DNA of 64,000 bases from assembly GCA_020636325.1 (NCBI GenBank), contig JACJYC010000014.1, forward strand, positions 1-64,000, read 5' to 3'. Position 1 is the first letter of the stretch. Every line of letters starts with the position of its first letter. A program made the translations under genes and the position numbers. Source of the stretch: Lewinellaceae bacterium. GTDB taxonomy: Bacteria; Bacteroidota; Bacteroidia; Chitinophagales; Saprospiraceae. Below the pieces are notes generated by a model. The model saw only the letters and a list, made by a program, of their open reading frames with translations, ran no database searches and was not told the origin of the DNA. Shown here piece by piece: positions 35,315 through 43,141 of the stretch.

Positions 35315-36829
35315 ATGATCAGAAAAACAACCTTACTGATTGCTTTGCTTTCCGGGCCCTTTATCGGCGCTTTTGCACAAGCTGACCTGCCGGAAATGCG
35401 GCTGGATTCCAAAGAACTGGAAGCCGACATGCGTTTTCTGGCATCCGACCAATTGATGGGGCGGCGCACCGGTTCCCCCGGCAACAATACAGCAGCCCTC
35501 TACATCGCGTCGAGGCTTGAGGCTTACGGATTCCAAACCGTACCGGGAGCTAAGGGCTATTACCAGGAAGTGCCGTTTGAAGCCGTCAAACCGCCGCAAT
35601 CCGGCGCGCTGACCATCGGCAAATCCGATTACACCTTCGGGGATAATTTTCTGATCCTCTCCGGCAACGCCGCCGACCTGCAGACAAGCGGGGTCTATGC
35701 CGGTTACGGCTGGGTAGATGAAACTACCGGTCACGACGATTATAAGGACCTGGATGTCAAAGGAAAGGTCGTTTTTGTCATATCCGGCATACCGGACAAC
35801 CAGGATCCCATCGCCACCTTCAAGTCCTTCCGCACCAAACGAAAACTGGCCAGTGAACGCGGTGCGGCCGGATTGATCGAGCTGTACCGGTTAACCTTTC
35901 CGTGGCGGTTTTTCCGCAGTTATTTCGGCAAGGAAAGCCTTGTGCTGGCCAATACCGACGGGGACAGCGGCGACGACAACCTGGTCTACGGCTGGATTCA
36001 GGAAAAGGACAAAACCGACCTGGAAAACATTCAAACGGATAAAAAGACCAAAATTCACCTGCAATCCGGCGGTTTCTCCAGGCGGCCGGTCCAATCCCAG
36101 AATGTGATCGGCGTGCTGCCGGGTACCGACCCTGTACTGAAAGATGAATACGTCGTGCTGACAGCGCACTATGACCACGTCGGGACCGGCAGGGACGGCG
36201 GCGGCATGTTCACTCCGCAGGACAGCATCTTCAACGGCGCGCGCGATAACGCTTTCGGGACCGTATCCCTGCTTGCCGCAGCCAAGGCCTACAGCCAGGC
36301 GCCGACCAAAAGGTCAGTGGTGATCCTGGCGGTCACCGGAGAAGAGATCGGATTGCTGGGTAGCCAATACTACGCCGAACACCCGTTGATCCCCCTGGAA
36401 AAAACCATTTTCAACCTGAATACCGATGGCGCCGGCTACAATGATACGGGCGCTGTTTCCATCATCGGCTACGGCCGTACCGGCACCAACGACCAGCTGA
36501 AAAAAGCCACCGATGCCTTCGGTCTGCGGATCATTGCCGACCCGGCGCCGGAGCAGGGCCTGTTCGACCGGTCGGATAATGTCTCCTTTGCGGTCAAAGG
36601 AGTGCCTGCGGTCTGTTTCAGTCCGGGCCTGACGGAATTCGACCAGGAAATCGCCAAATATTACCATCAGGTCACCGACGGGCCGGAAACCATCGATTAT
36701 CCCTACCTCGCCAAGTTCTGCCAATCCCTGACCCTGATGGGCCGGTTGGTAGCCGATATGGACGGAAAGCCGACCTGGGTGGCCGGCGACAAATATGAAG
36801 AGGCCGGGAAGAAGTTGTATGGCAGGTAG
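35315..36829 (+). CDS. Secreted M28-family zinc aminopeptidase
   Basis: A 504-residue exported peptidase. The signal peptide is MIRKTTLLIALLSGPFIGAFAQ. A PA-like insert occupies about 100-260 (VYAGYGWVDETTGHDDYKDL, DVKGKVVFVISG). The M28 catalytic domain follows with all metal ligands: His285 in AHYDHVGTG, Asp in FNGARDNAFG, the Glu pair in AVTGEEIGLLGS, Asp in NLNTDGAG and His in AKYYHQVTD. M28 enzymes remove N-terminal amino acids from peptides with two zinc ions. It probably degrades peptides in the periplasm alongside the secreted metalloprotease encoded 3 kb upstream. No sorting domain is present, so it is unlikely to use T9SS. A repeat-rich gap follows the stop codon. Confidence 0.94.
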   Translation: MIRKTTLLIALLSGPFIGAFAQADLPEMRLDSKELEADMRFLASDQLMGRRTGSPGNNTAALYIASRLEAYGFQTVPGAKGYYQEVPFEAVKPPQSGALTIGKSDYTFGDNFLILSGNAADLQTSGVYAGYGWVDETTGHDDYKDLDVKGKVVFVISGIPDNQDPIATFKSFRTKRKLASERGAAGLIELYRLTFPWRFFRSYFGKESLVLANTDGDSGDDNLVYGWIQEKDKTDLENIQTDKKTKIHLQSGGFSRRPVQSQNVIGVLPGTDPVLKDEYVVLTAHYDHVGTGRDGGGMFTPQDSIFNGARDNAFGTVSLLAAAKAYSQAPTKRSVVILAVTGEEIGLLGSQYYAEHPLIPLEKTIFNLNTDGAGYNDTGAVSIIGYGRTGTNDQLKKATDAFGLRIIADPAPEQGLFDRSDNVSFAVKGVPAVCFSPGLTEFDQEIAKYYHQVTDGPETIDYPYLAKFCQSLTLMGRLVADMDGKPTWVAGDKYEEAGKKLYGR

Positions 36830-36832
36830 CGG

Positions 36833-36960
36833 CGCATGATCATGCGTCCTTAAGTCGTAAGTCATAAGTCGTAAGTCGTAAGTAGCGACGCATGATTATG
36901 CGTCGCTAAGTCATAAACAGCAACGCATAATCACGAGTCGACGAGTCATAGAAACGAGGA
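36833..36960. repeat. Palindromes and 7-base TAAGTCG repeats after the M28 gene
   Basis: The gap holds a perfect 14-base palindrome (cgcatgatcatgcg, 36833-36846), four to five 7-base units of TAAGTCG/TAAGTCA (36851-36885), a second palindrome with 10-base arms (agcgacgcat, 36884-36893, with atgcgtcgct, 36898-36907) and a degraded third copy (acgcataatcacg). The arms of the two palindromes are near-identical, so this is a repeated short element mixed with a heptamer array. Confidence 0.8.
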
Positions 36961-36975
36961 TAAATACCAGATGCC

Positions 36976-37746
36976 ATGAAAGAGAAGTTAATGCCCGTAT
37001 TTGTGCTTGCCGCAGCGGTTGGATTGTTTACCACCTGCAAGGAAGAAACGGAGGATCCGAATCTGAAAATGGGGTACGAATATTTCCCGCTTGAGCAGGG
37101 CCGGGTTTGGGTTTATGCGGTGGATACCATCGTGTATGACCCGGCCGTCGGCGGCACAGCGGTCGATTCGGTACGGGTGTATTTCCGGGATGAGGTATTG
37201 GATTCCATTGCGGCGGAAGACGGGGAGGTGCAATACCGGGTCGACCGGCAGATCGGCAACTCGGATACCGGGCCCTGGGCGCCGCACAACGTCTATTACC
37301 TGAGCCGCAACGACCGGAACGCTTATCTCACGGAAGACAATCTCCGGTTCAACAAGTTGATCTTTCCGCTGCAACCGGGTAAAAAGTGGAACGGCACGGG
37401 GGCTTTTGAGGAATTCAAAGAGGTCGAAATTGCCGGCGAACGGCTGGAAATGTTCAAAGGCTGGGAATCCAGGACCGCACCTGTGATCCCTTCGCTGGTA
37501 TTGGGCAATCTGGCATTCGAGAACGTCCAACCCGTACAGGTAGCGGATTATGAAGCCATCATTGAGCGCCGGTACGGCCTGGAATATTACGCCCCGAACG
37601 CCGGTCTGATCTACCGGGAGTTGTGGATCCTGGATTCCCAATGCCAGGTCTGCTGCAACGGCGACCTGGGCGCCTGCGACGGCCTCCCCTGGCGGGACAA
37701 GGCGGAAAAGGGGTTTATTTTTCGGCAACAACTCATAATTAATTGA
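36976..37746 (+). CDS. Probable lipoprotein of unknown function, 256 aa
   Basis: The protein starts with a short signal sequence (MKEKLMPVFVLAAAVGLFTTC) whose Cys21 may be lipidated; the lipobox FTTC is atypical because position -1 is Thr, although Bacteroidota tolerate variation. After an acidic linker the chain is strand-rich: FPLEQGRVWVYAVDTIVYDP, VRVYFRDEV, FPLQPGKKWNGTGAF, then IIERRYGLEYYAPNAGLIYR. This pattern resembles Bacteroidota surface lipoproteins that carry a single beta domain. A Cys-rich loop near the C-terminus (DSQCQVCCNGDLGACDG) may bind metal or form disulphides. No function can be assigned. It stands alone between two repeat-rich gaps. Confidence 0.8.
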   Translation: MKEKLMPVFVLAAAVGLFTTCKEETEDPNLKMGYEYFPLEQGRVWVYAVDTIVYDPAVGGTAVDSVRVYFRDEVLDSIAAEDGEVQYRVDRQIGNSDTGPWAPHNVYYLSRNDRNAYLTEDNLRFNKLIFPLQPGKKWNGTGAFEEFKEVEIAGERLEMFKGWESRTAPVIPSLVLGNLAFENVQPVQVADYEAIIERRYGLEYYAPNAGLIYRELWILDSQCQVCCNGDLGACDGLPWRDKAEKGFIFRQQLIIN

Positions 37747-37765
37747 ACCGATTGCAGGATTGGTT

Positions 37766-37785
37766 CGATTGATTCGAATCAATCG
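37766..37785. repeat. Perfect 20-base palindrome upstream of rimM
   Basis: cgattgattc followed directly by gaatcaatcg forms a palindrome without a loop. A partial further copy (cgaaaaatcgaatcaatcc) follows before rimM. As a cruciform or dimer site it could be a regulator-binding site, a recombination relic or the stem of a terminator for the lipoprotein gene, whose stop codon is 20 bases upstream. Confidence 0.7.
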
Positions 37786-37862
37786 GCTTAATCGAAAAAT
37801 CGAATCAATCCCTGCCTTCGCTGAAGCTACGGCGGGCGGTGGACTTAATCGTACAATTCACA

Positions 37863-38381
37863 ATGGAAAGTTGGGTAGAAATCGGCAAGACGGGCAAAAC
37901 CCACGGGCTCAAAGGGGAATTAAAGCTCGCGGTTGATGAATTCTTTCTGGAAGACCTGCTATCGGCCAAAGCTTTGTTTGTGGACATCCGCGGGCGAAAA
38001 ACGCCCTATTTCATCGAAGCCGTCCGGGGCGGCGCCGCGATCATCATCAAGCTGGAGGAAGTCAATACCCTGGAGGAAGCGACCCTTCTGGCCAATAAGG
38101 CGGTTTTTCTCCGCGAATCGGACGTTGCCGAACTCCCCGACCCGGAGGATGAAGGACTGGAATACGGCTTCCTGGCCGGCTTTGCGCTATACAGCCCAAC
38201 CGGAGAAAAACTCGGTGCAATCGAATCCATTGAAGCATATCCGCACCAGGAGATAGCCGTGGTCCGGACCAAGGACGAACGCGAGGTGTTGATCCCGCTG
38301 ACGGAGCAATTCATTGTAGAGATCCGGGAAAAGGAGAAAACGGTTGTGATGGATCTGCCGGAGGGATTGATGGAGATGTGA
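37863..38381 (+). CDS. rimM: Ribosome maturation factor RimM
   Basis: A 172-residue cytoplasmic protein that binds ribosomal protein uS19 and helps mature the 30S head. The N-terminal domain shows EIGKTGKTHGLKGELKL, and the C-terminal PRC-barrel domain shows GFALYSPTGEKLGAIESI and VLIPLTEQFIVEI. Length is normal. I chose the ATG at 37863 (MESWVEIGKTG); an upstream in-frame codon at 37839 would add eight residues. In many bacteria rimM sits in an operon with rpsP, trmD and rplS, but here it is alone, flanked on both sides by repeat elements. Its 3' neighbour is convergent. Confidence 0.95.
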   Translation: MESWVEIGKTGKTHGLKGELKLAVDEFFLEDLLSAKALFVDIRGRKTPYFIEAVRGGAAIIIKLEEVNTLEEATLLANKAVFLRESDVAELPDPEDEGLEYGFLAGFALYSPTGEKLGAIESIEAYPHQEIAVVRTKDEREVLIPLTEQFIVEIREKEKTVVMDLPEGLMEM

Positions 38382-38387
38382 GGGGTT

Positions 38388-38558
38388 GATTTGGTGATTT
38401 GGTGATTTGAAAGCGCCCGCTCTCGAATCACCGTGACTATTCAGCATTTTGTGTCAACCGGATTTTTAGCAAGCTGCGCATGCTAAATCAGATCTTTGCG
38501 TCTTTGCGTCTTGGCGCGAAAACACAGTTTTGAACAGTCTCGAATCACCAAATCACCA
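38388..38558. repeat. Mirrored 8-base repeats and direct repeats between rimM and the SPFH gene
   Basis: A 16-base arm (tggtgatttggtgatt, 38392-38407, part of an 8-base GATTTGGT array) is exactly reverse-complementary to 38543-38558. Inside, TCTCGAATCACC occurs as a direct repeat at 38421-38432 and 38538-38549, and an 8-base array based on CTTTGCGT lies near 38495-38515. The block fills the 180-base convergent gap and looks like a small composite repeat element; it could also terminate transcription from both sides. Confidence 0.75.
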
Positions 38559-38561
38559 TCA

Positions 38562-39536
38562 TCAGGGCCGCGGCGGAGGCGGCATTTTCGCCTTCTGCGG
38601 TTCTTTCAGTTCCAGTGATTTCTGGTTCTTCTTCATTTCCTCGCCCAATTGCTGGGAAGCGGTGAATGAAGTGACCATGGTGCTGAGCATATCGCTGGCG
38701 GCGGTGGGCGCATTGGGCAGCAGGATCAGGCTGCTGTTGTTGTGCGAGCCCATAGCCTGGAGGGTATCGTAGTGTTGGGTGACCACGATCAAAGCGGAAG
38801 CCTCCTGGCTGTTGATCCCCACCTTGTTGAGGATATCCACCGATTCTTCGAGGCCTTTGGCGATCTCCCGGCGCTGGTCGGCGATACCCTGGCCCTGGAG
38901 GCGCTTGCTTTCGGCTTCGGCCCGGGCCTTGGCCACGATCCGGATCCTTTCAGCTTCGCCTTCGTATTCGGCGGCGATCTTTTCGCGCTCGGAGGCGTTG
39001 ATCCGGTTCATGGCGTTTTTCACCGCGTGGTCCGGGTCAATGTCCGTAACGAGGGCCTTGACGATGCCGTAACCGTATTCGTTCATGGCGTCTTCCAGCT
39101 CGCGGCGGATGGCAACGGCGATATCGTCCTTGCGTTCGAACACATCGTCGAGTTTCATTTTCGGAACTTCGGCGCGGACGGTATCGAATACATAAGCCGT
39201 GATCTGTTCGTACGGATTTTCCAGCTTGTAGAATGCATCGTAAACGCCGTCCTTCAGCACCATGAACTGGACGGAGACCTTGAGCTTGACGAAAACGTTA
39301 TCCTTGGTCTTGGTTTCCACCATGACGTCCAGTTGCTGGATCTTGAGGGACATTTTACCCACGACCCGGTCGAGGCCCAGCGGGAGTTTGAACTGAAGCC
39401 CTGGATAGCGAACACTGTGGAATTTACCAAAGCGTTCAACGATCCCGATGGACTGTTGCTTGATGGTAAAAATTCCGGAAAGGATAATCAGCGCCAATAA
39501 AATCAATGGGGTGTAAATCATGAGTTCCTGCGGCAT
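38562..39536 (-). CDS. SPFH/band-7 (stomatin-like) membrane protein
   Basis: A 324-residue membrane protein of the stomatin/prohibitin superfamily. An N-terminal membrane helix lies at about 8-26 (YTPLILLALIILSGIFTI), followed by the SPFH domain at about 27-200 (GIVERFGKFHSVRYPGLQFK, VETKTKDNVFVKLKVSVQFM, YVFDTVRAEVPKMKLDDVFE). Residues about 190-245 form an Ala/Glu/Arg-rich coiled coil (EYEGEAERIRIVAKARAEAE) through which family members oligomerise. The C-terminus is Pro-rich. Such proteins scaffold membrane microdomains and often work with an NfeD partner, which I do not see here. The translation start could be the ATG five codons further in (39521). Confidence 0.94.
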   Translation of the reverse strand: MPQELMIYTPLILLALIILSGIFTIKQQSIGIVERFGKFHSVRYPGLQFKLPLGLDRVVGKMSLKIQQLDVMVETKTKDNVFVKLKVSVQFMVLKDGVYDAFYKLENPYEQITAYVFDTVRAEVPKMKLDDVFERKDDIAVAIRRELEDAMNEYGYGIVKALVTDIDPDHAVKNAMNRINASEREKIAAEYEGEAERIRIVAKARAEAESKRLQGQGIADQRREIAKGLEESVDILNKVGINSQEASALIVVTQHYDTLQAMGSHNNSSLILLPNAPTAASDMLSTMVTSFTASQQLGEEMKKNQKSLELKEPQKAKMPPPPRP

Positions 39537-39625
39537 TTTGGTTATTTTAATCTACCTCACAAGTTAAGCAAAAAAACAAGGTTTGTCAATAAAAATAGGA
39601 TGAACCGGCCCAAATCATCGAACAA

Positions 39626-41029
39626 TCAAAGCGTTTTGATCTCCGCGACCAATTTGGTGAGGGTATCCTTGGCGTCGCCGAAAAGCATCCGGGTCCTGTC
39701 GTGGAAGAACAGCGGGTTCTCAATGCCCGCATACCCTGAACGCATACTCCTTTTCAGGACGATCACATTTTTGGCTTCCCACACTTTCAAAACCGGCATG
39801 CCGTAGATGGGGCTGCCCGGATCATCCTCTGCTGCGGGGTTCACCACGTCGTTGGCGCCGACGATCACCACGATATCGGTGTTCGGCAGGGCGCTGTTGG
39901 CGTCTTCCAGATCCAGCAGTTTGGGATAGGGCACGTCGGCTTCGGCCAGCAGAACGTTCATGTGGCCCGGCATACGGCCCGCGACCGGGTGTATGGCGTA
40001 TTTGACATCGACCCCGTTGGCTTCCAGCAGGTCGTCGATTTCCTTACAAACCTTTTGCGCCTGCGCCACCGCCAGGCCGTACCCCGGCACGATCATCGCC
40101 GACTGGGAATAGTACAGCTGGATGGCTGCGTCGTTCATGGTGACTTCTTTCACCACCTGATCGCCGGTTGCTTTGGCTGCGCTGGTACCGCTGGTTCCGA
40201 AACCGCCGATCAGCACATTCAGCAGCGACCGGTTCATGGCATTGCACATCAGCACCGTCAGGATCGTACCGGATGCGCCGACCAGGATACCGCCGACAAG
40301 CATCAGGTTATTGCCGTAGATCAGGCCCGCCGCAGCGGCAGAGAGCCCGGAGAACGAGTTCAGCAGCGAAATCACTACCGGCATATCCGCGCCCCCGATC
40401 GGAGCTACAAAAGAAAAGCCGTAGATCAGGGCCAGGATACCGACGACGATCGGCAGCGTGGTTCCGGATTCCTTGCCTTCGACGCAAAGCCAAACGCCCA
40501 GTCCAACCGTAACCAGCAACATGATGTTGTTGACGATATTGTGGCCGCGGAAGGTAACTTTCCGGTCGTCCACGAGGCCTTCCAGTTTGGCGTAAGCCAG
40601 CATACTGCCGGTAAAAGCCACCGCACCGATCAGCAGGGTAAGCAGGATAATGACCAGCCCGCCGGTGTCGAGCATGCGTTTGCCGTGGTAAAACAGGTAG
40701 AGTTCCACGCCGGCCAACACGACCGCGCAAGCGCCGCCAAGGCCGTTGAAAATGGAGACCATCTGCGGCATAGCGGTCATTTTGACCTTTTTAGCCGCCA
40801 GATAACCGACAATGGCGCCTACCGCCATTGCACCGACGATCCATCCGTAGTTGTTGGCTGCGCCTTCCATAGGGGCAAACAGGGCCGCTATGATGGAAAG
40901 GCCCATGCCCAGGCCGGCGATAAAATTGCCTCTTCGCGCTGAGTCCGGCGAGCTGAGCAGGCGAAGCCCCCAGACAAAGCCTACTGCACCGAGCAGGTAA
41001 GCCAGATTGACGTAAAAATTATATGCCAT
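39626..41029 (-). CDS. pntB: NAD(P) transhydrogenase subunit beta
   Basis: The 467-residue PntB carries the NADP-binding domain III and most of the membrane domain II of the proton-translocating transhydrogenase, which uses the proton gradient to reduce NADP with NADH. About nine membrane helices fill residues 1-270 (VNLAYLLGAVGFVWGLRLLS onward). The C-terminal domain shows the conserved GYGLAVAQAQKVCKEIDDLL, YAIHPVAGRMPGHMNVLLAE and VIVGANDVVNPAAEDDPGSP. It is the third gene of the pntA1-pntA2-pntB operon, six bases after pntA2. It fits with nnr and the sirtuin in supporting nicotinamide cofactor balance. Confidence 0.97.
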   Translation of the reverse strand: MAYNFYVNLAYLLGAVGFVWGLRLLSSPDSARRGNFIAGLGMGLSIIAALFAPMEGAANNYGWIVGAMAVGAIVGYLAAKKVKMTAMPQMVSIFNGLGGACAVVLAGVELYLFYHGKRMLDTGGLVIILLTLLIGAVAFTGSMLAYAKLEGLVDDRKVTFRGHNIVNNIMLLVTVGLGVWLCVEGKESGTTLPIVVGILALIYGFSFVAPIGGADMPVVISLLNSFSGLSAAAAGLIYGNNLMLVGGILVGASGTILTVLMCNAMNRSLLNVLIGGFGTSGTSAAKATGDQVVKEVTMNDAAIQLYYSQSAMIVPGYGLAVAQAQKVCKEIDDLLEANGVDVKYAIHPVAGRMPGHMNVLLAEADVPYPKLLDLEDANSALPNTDIVVIVGANDVVNPAAEDDPGSPIYGMPVLKVWEAKNVIVLKRSMRSGYAGIENPLFFHDRTRMLFGDAKDTLTKLVAEIKTL

Positions 41030-41035
41030 CGGTTC

Positions 41036-41347
41036 TTATTTCTTTTTCTTTTTGAACATTTCCAGCATGCGGTCGGTCACAACAAAACCGCCGGCTGCGT
41101 TGACCATCCCCAGAACGACGCCCAGGAAACCCAGGATCAGCGAGAAATAATCATCCGGGGCCGATTCCCGCACCAGCAGGATAGCGCCTACAATGACCAC
41201 GCCGCTGACTGCATTGGCGCCCGACATCAGGGGCGTGTGCAGGATCGTGGGTACTTTGGAGATCACCTCAAACCCCAGGATAATGGTAAAAATGAGGAGG
41301 TAGATGAGGATCAGGTTGGTGTTGAAGAATTGATAAAATGTTTCCAT
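41036..41347 (-). CDS. pntA2: NAD(P) transhydrogenase subunit alpha, membrane part
   Basis: A 103-residue membrane subunit with three predicted helices (LILIYLLIFTIILGFEVISK, GANAVSGVVIVGAILLV, YFSLILGFLGVVLGMVNAAG), ending in a Lys-rich tail. It corresponds to the C-terminal membrane part of the alpha subunit, which is a separate polypeptide in bacteria with a three-gene transhydrogenase. The conserved TLMSGANAVSG-type segment, here HTPLMSGANAVSGVV, and GGFVVTDRML identify the family. It lies six bases after pntA1 and before pntB in one operon. Confidence 0.96.
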   Translation of the reverse strand: METFYQFFNTNLILIYLLIFTIILGFEVISKVPTILHTPLMSGANAVSGVVIVGAILLVRESAPDDYFSLILGFLGVVLGMVNAAGGFVVTDRMLEMFKKKKK

Positions 41348-41352
41348 TTATT

Positions 41353-42438
41353 TCAGTTTGAATCGCCTGTAATAAAAGCGCCCCTGATGATCTCATTGCC
41401 GAGATCCAGGTTGATCTGGCCGTCCTTGATGAGCATCTTCAGGAAGTTAAGGGTATTGTTGCTGAACAGTAGGCTGGCGTCCTGGGGCATGAGCCCTGCC
41501 AGGTTGGAGTTGCCGATAATGGTCACTCCGTGAACGCTGATCACTTCGCCGTCCTTGGTCAGTTCGCAATTGCCGCCTGTTGAAGAGGCCAGGTCGACGA
41601 TCACGGCGCCCGGTTTCATCTTCTCTACCGTTTCCTTGGGTACCAGCAGGGGGGCTTTCCGGCCGCGGACCTGCGCCGTGGTGATCACGACGTCAGCCTT
41701 GATCGCACGGGCCTGCACCTCGGCGCGCTGCCGTTGCAGGTATTCCTCCGACTGCTGTACAGCGTAACCGCCTGCGCCCTTGTCATCCTTCGCGCCTTCC
41801 ACTTCGACAAACTTGGCGCCAAGGCTTTCCACTTCCTCCTTGGCGGCTTGCCGGGTGTCGAAAGCTTCAACCATGGCCCCCAGGCGGCGCGCGGTCGCAA
41901 TGGCCTGCAAGCCCGCAACACCGGCGCCCAGGATCAGGACCTTGGCCGGCTTGATGCTGCCCGCCGCCGTGATCATCATCGGGAAATACCTCGGCAGGTG
42001 GGTAGCCGCTTCGAGAACCGCCCTGTATCCGGCCATGGACGCCATGGAGGACAGTACGTCCATCGATTGGGCAAGCGTGGTCCTTGGAATCATGTCGAAA
42101 CTAAATCCCTGCAATTCCTTGGATTTCAGCTTGTTTGACACCTCGCCGTCAATAAATGGTTGAAACTGGGAGAGTACCGCAGACCCTTTTCGCAAAAGGT
42201 CCAGCTCGGTATCATCCGGCGGAAGGATGGTGATCAGGAGATCGGCCTGAGCGAAAACATCCTTCCTGCTGAGGGAAGCGGCGCCGACCGCCTGATAATC
42301 TTCATCGGAGTAGCAGGATTGCGCCCCGGCGCCTTTTTCAAAAACGACTTCCACGCCCAGCGCTTTGAGTTTGGAAATCGTTTCCGGCACCAGGGCTACC
42401 CGCTGATCACCGGATTCTTTTACGATGCCAATTTTCAT
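41353..42438 (-). CDS. pntA1: NAD(P) transhydrogenase subunit alpha, NAD-binding part
   Basis: The 361-residue soluble domain I binds NAD(H) on the cytoplasmic side. Recognised motifs are MKIGIVKESGDQRVALVPET, IPRTTLAQSMDVLSSMASMA with AGYRAVLEAA, the Rossmann fingerprint VLILGAGVAGLQAIATARRL, VEAFDTRQAAKEEVESLGAK and the mobile loop with AQVRGRKAPLLV. The length suits the split-alpha arrangement. It is the first gene of the operon with pntA2 and pntB. Its promoter should lie in the approximately 110 bases upstream, where TATTTTTC (minus strand) is one base from the TAnnTTTG box. Confidence 0.97.
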   Translation of the reverse strand: MKIGIVKESGDQRVALVPETISKLKALGVEVVFEKGAGAQSCYSDEDYQAVGAASLSRKDVFAQADLLITILPPDDTELDLLRKGSAVLSQFQPFIDGEVSNKLKSKELQGFSFDMIPRTTLAQSMDVLSSMASMAGYRAVLEAATHLPRYFPMMITAAGSIKPAKVLILGAGVAGLQAIATARRLGAMVEAFDTRQAAKEEVESLGAKFVEVEGAKDDKGAGGYAVQQSEEYLQRQRAEVQARAIKADVVITTAQVRGRKAPLLVPKETVEKMKPGAVIVDLASSTGGNCELTKDGEVISVHGVTIIGNSNLAGLMPQDASLLFSNNTLNFLKMLIKDGQINLDLGNEIIRGAFITGDSN

Positions 42439-42549
42439 ATCTTCTTTTTACGAAGTGCGAAAAATAGGCATTTGGGTAATAAAGATGAAATATTTTATCA
42501 AAAATCGGAGGTGAATTGACATATATCACCAAACGGGTGGAATTCCGGT

Positions 42550-43098
42550 CTATTCCGTCATCTTTTCCCGGAATTGCTTCCTGGCCTTGGCCACTTTCGG
42601 GCTGATGACAAACGTGCAATACGGGTTTCGGTCGCCCACATTGCGGTAATAGTTCTGGTGGTACAGCTCCGCCGGATAAAAGGCTTCCAGCGGACTGATC
42701 TCCGTGACAACCGGATCCGGCCAAAGGTCGGCGGCATATCCGCTTTTGACCTTTTCCGCCGTCAGGCGCTGGTCATCATCGCTGTAAAAGATCGCCGACC
42801 GGTATTGCGGGCCGACGTCGTTACCCTGGCGATTGAGGGTTGTCGGATCGTGGGATGCAAAAAAAACTTCCAGGATTTCCTCGTAGGTTATTTCGGCAGG
42901 GTCAAATTGGACCTGCGCGACCTCCGCGTGGTCGGTCATCCCGGAGCAGACGGCCTGGTAATTGGCCGTTTCAGCGCTGCCGCCGGCATAACCCGAGGTC
43001 ACTGACCGCACCCCCCGGATCAGCTGGAAAACGGCTTCTACGCACCAGAAACAACCTCCGCCCAAGGTAGCGGTCTGGAGGCCGGCATCATTTGTCAT
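42550..43098 (-). CDS. msrA: Peptide-methionine (S)-S-oxide reductase MsrA
   Basis: A 182-residue enzyme that reduces methionine-S-sulfoxide in proteins with thioredoxin. The catalytic Cys16 is in LGGGCFWCVEAVFQ, followed by GVRSVTSGYAGG, DPAEITYEEILEVFFASHDP, GPQYRSAIFYSD and the C-terminal FYPAELYHQNYYRN. It has no signal peptide, so it works in the cytoplasm. No MsrB domain is fused. It is encoded on the same strand as the mqn genes but 43 bases after mqnA, and upstream of pntA1; common regulation is possible but not shown. Confidence 0.96.
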   Translation of the reverse strand: MTNDAGLQTATLGGGCFWCVEAVFQLIRGVRSVTSGYAGGSAETANYQAVCSGMTDHAEVAQVQFDPAEITYEEILEVFFASHDPTTLNRQGNDVGPQYRSAIFYSDDDQRLTAEKVKSGYAADLWPDPVVTEISPLEAFYPAELYHQNYYRNVGDRNPYCTFVISPKVAKARKQFREKMTE

Positions 43099-43141
43099 AA
43101 ACGGTATTTTGAGAACATAAACACCTGAACCGTGAAATGGA

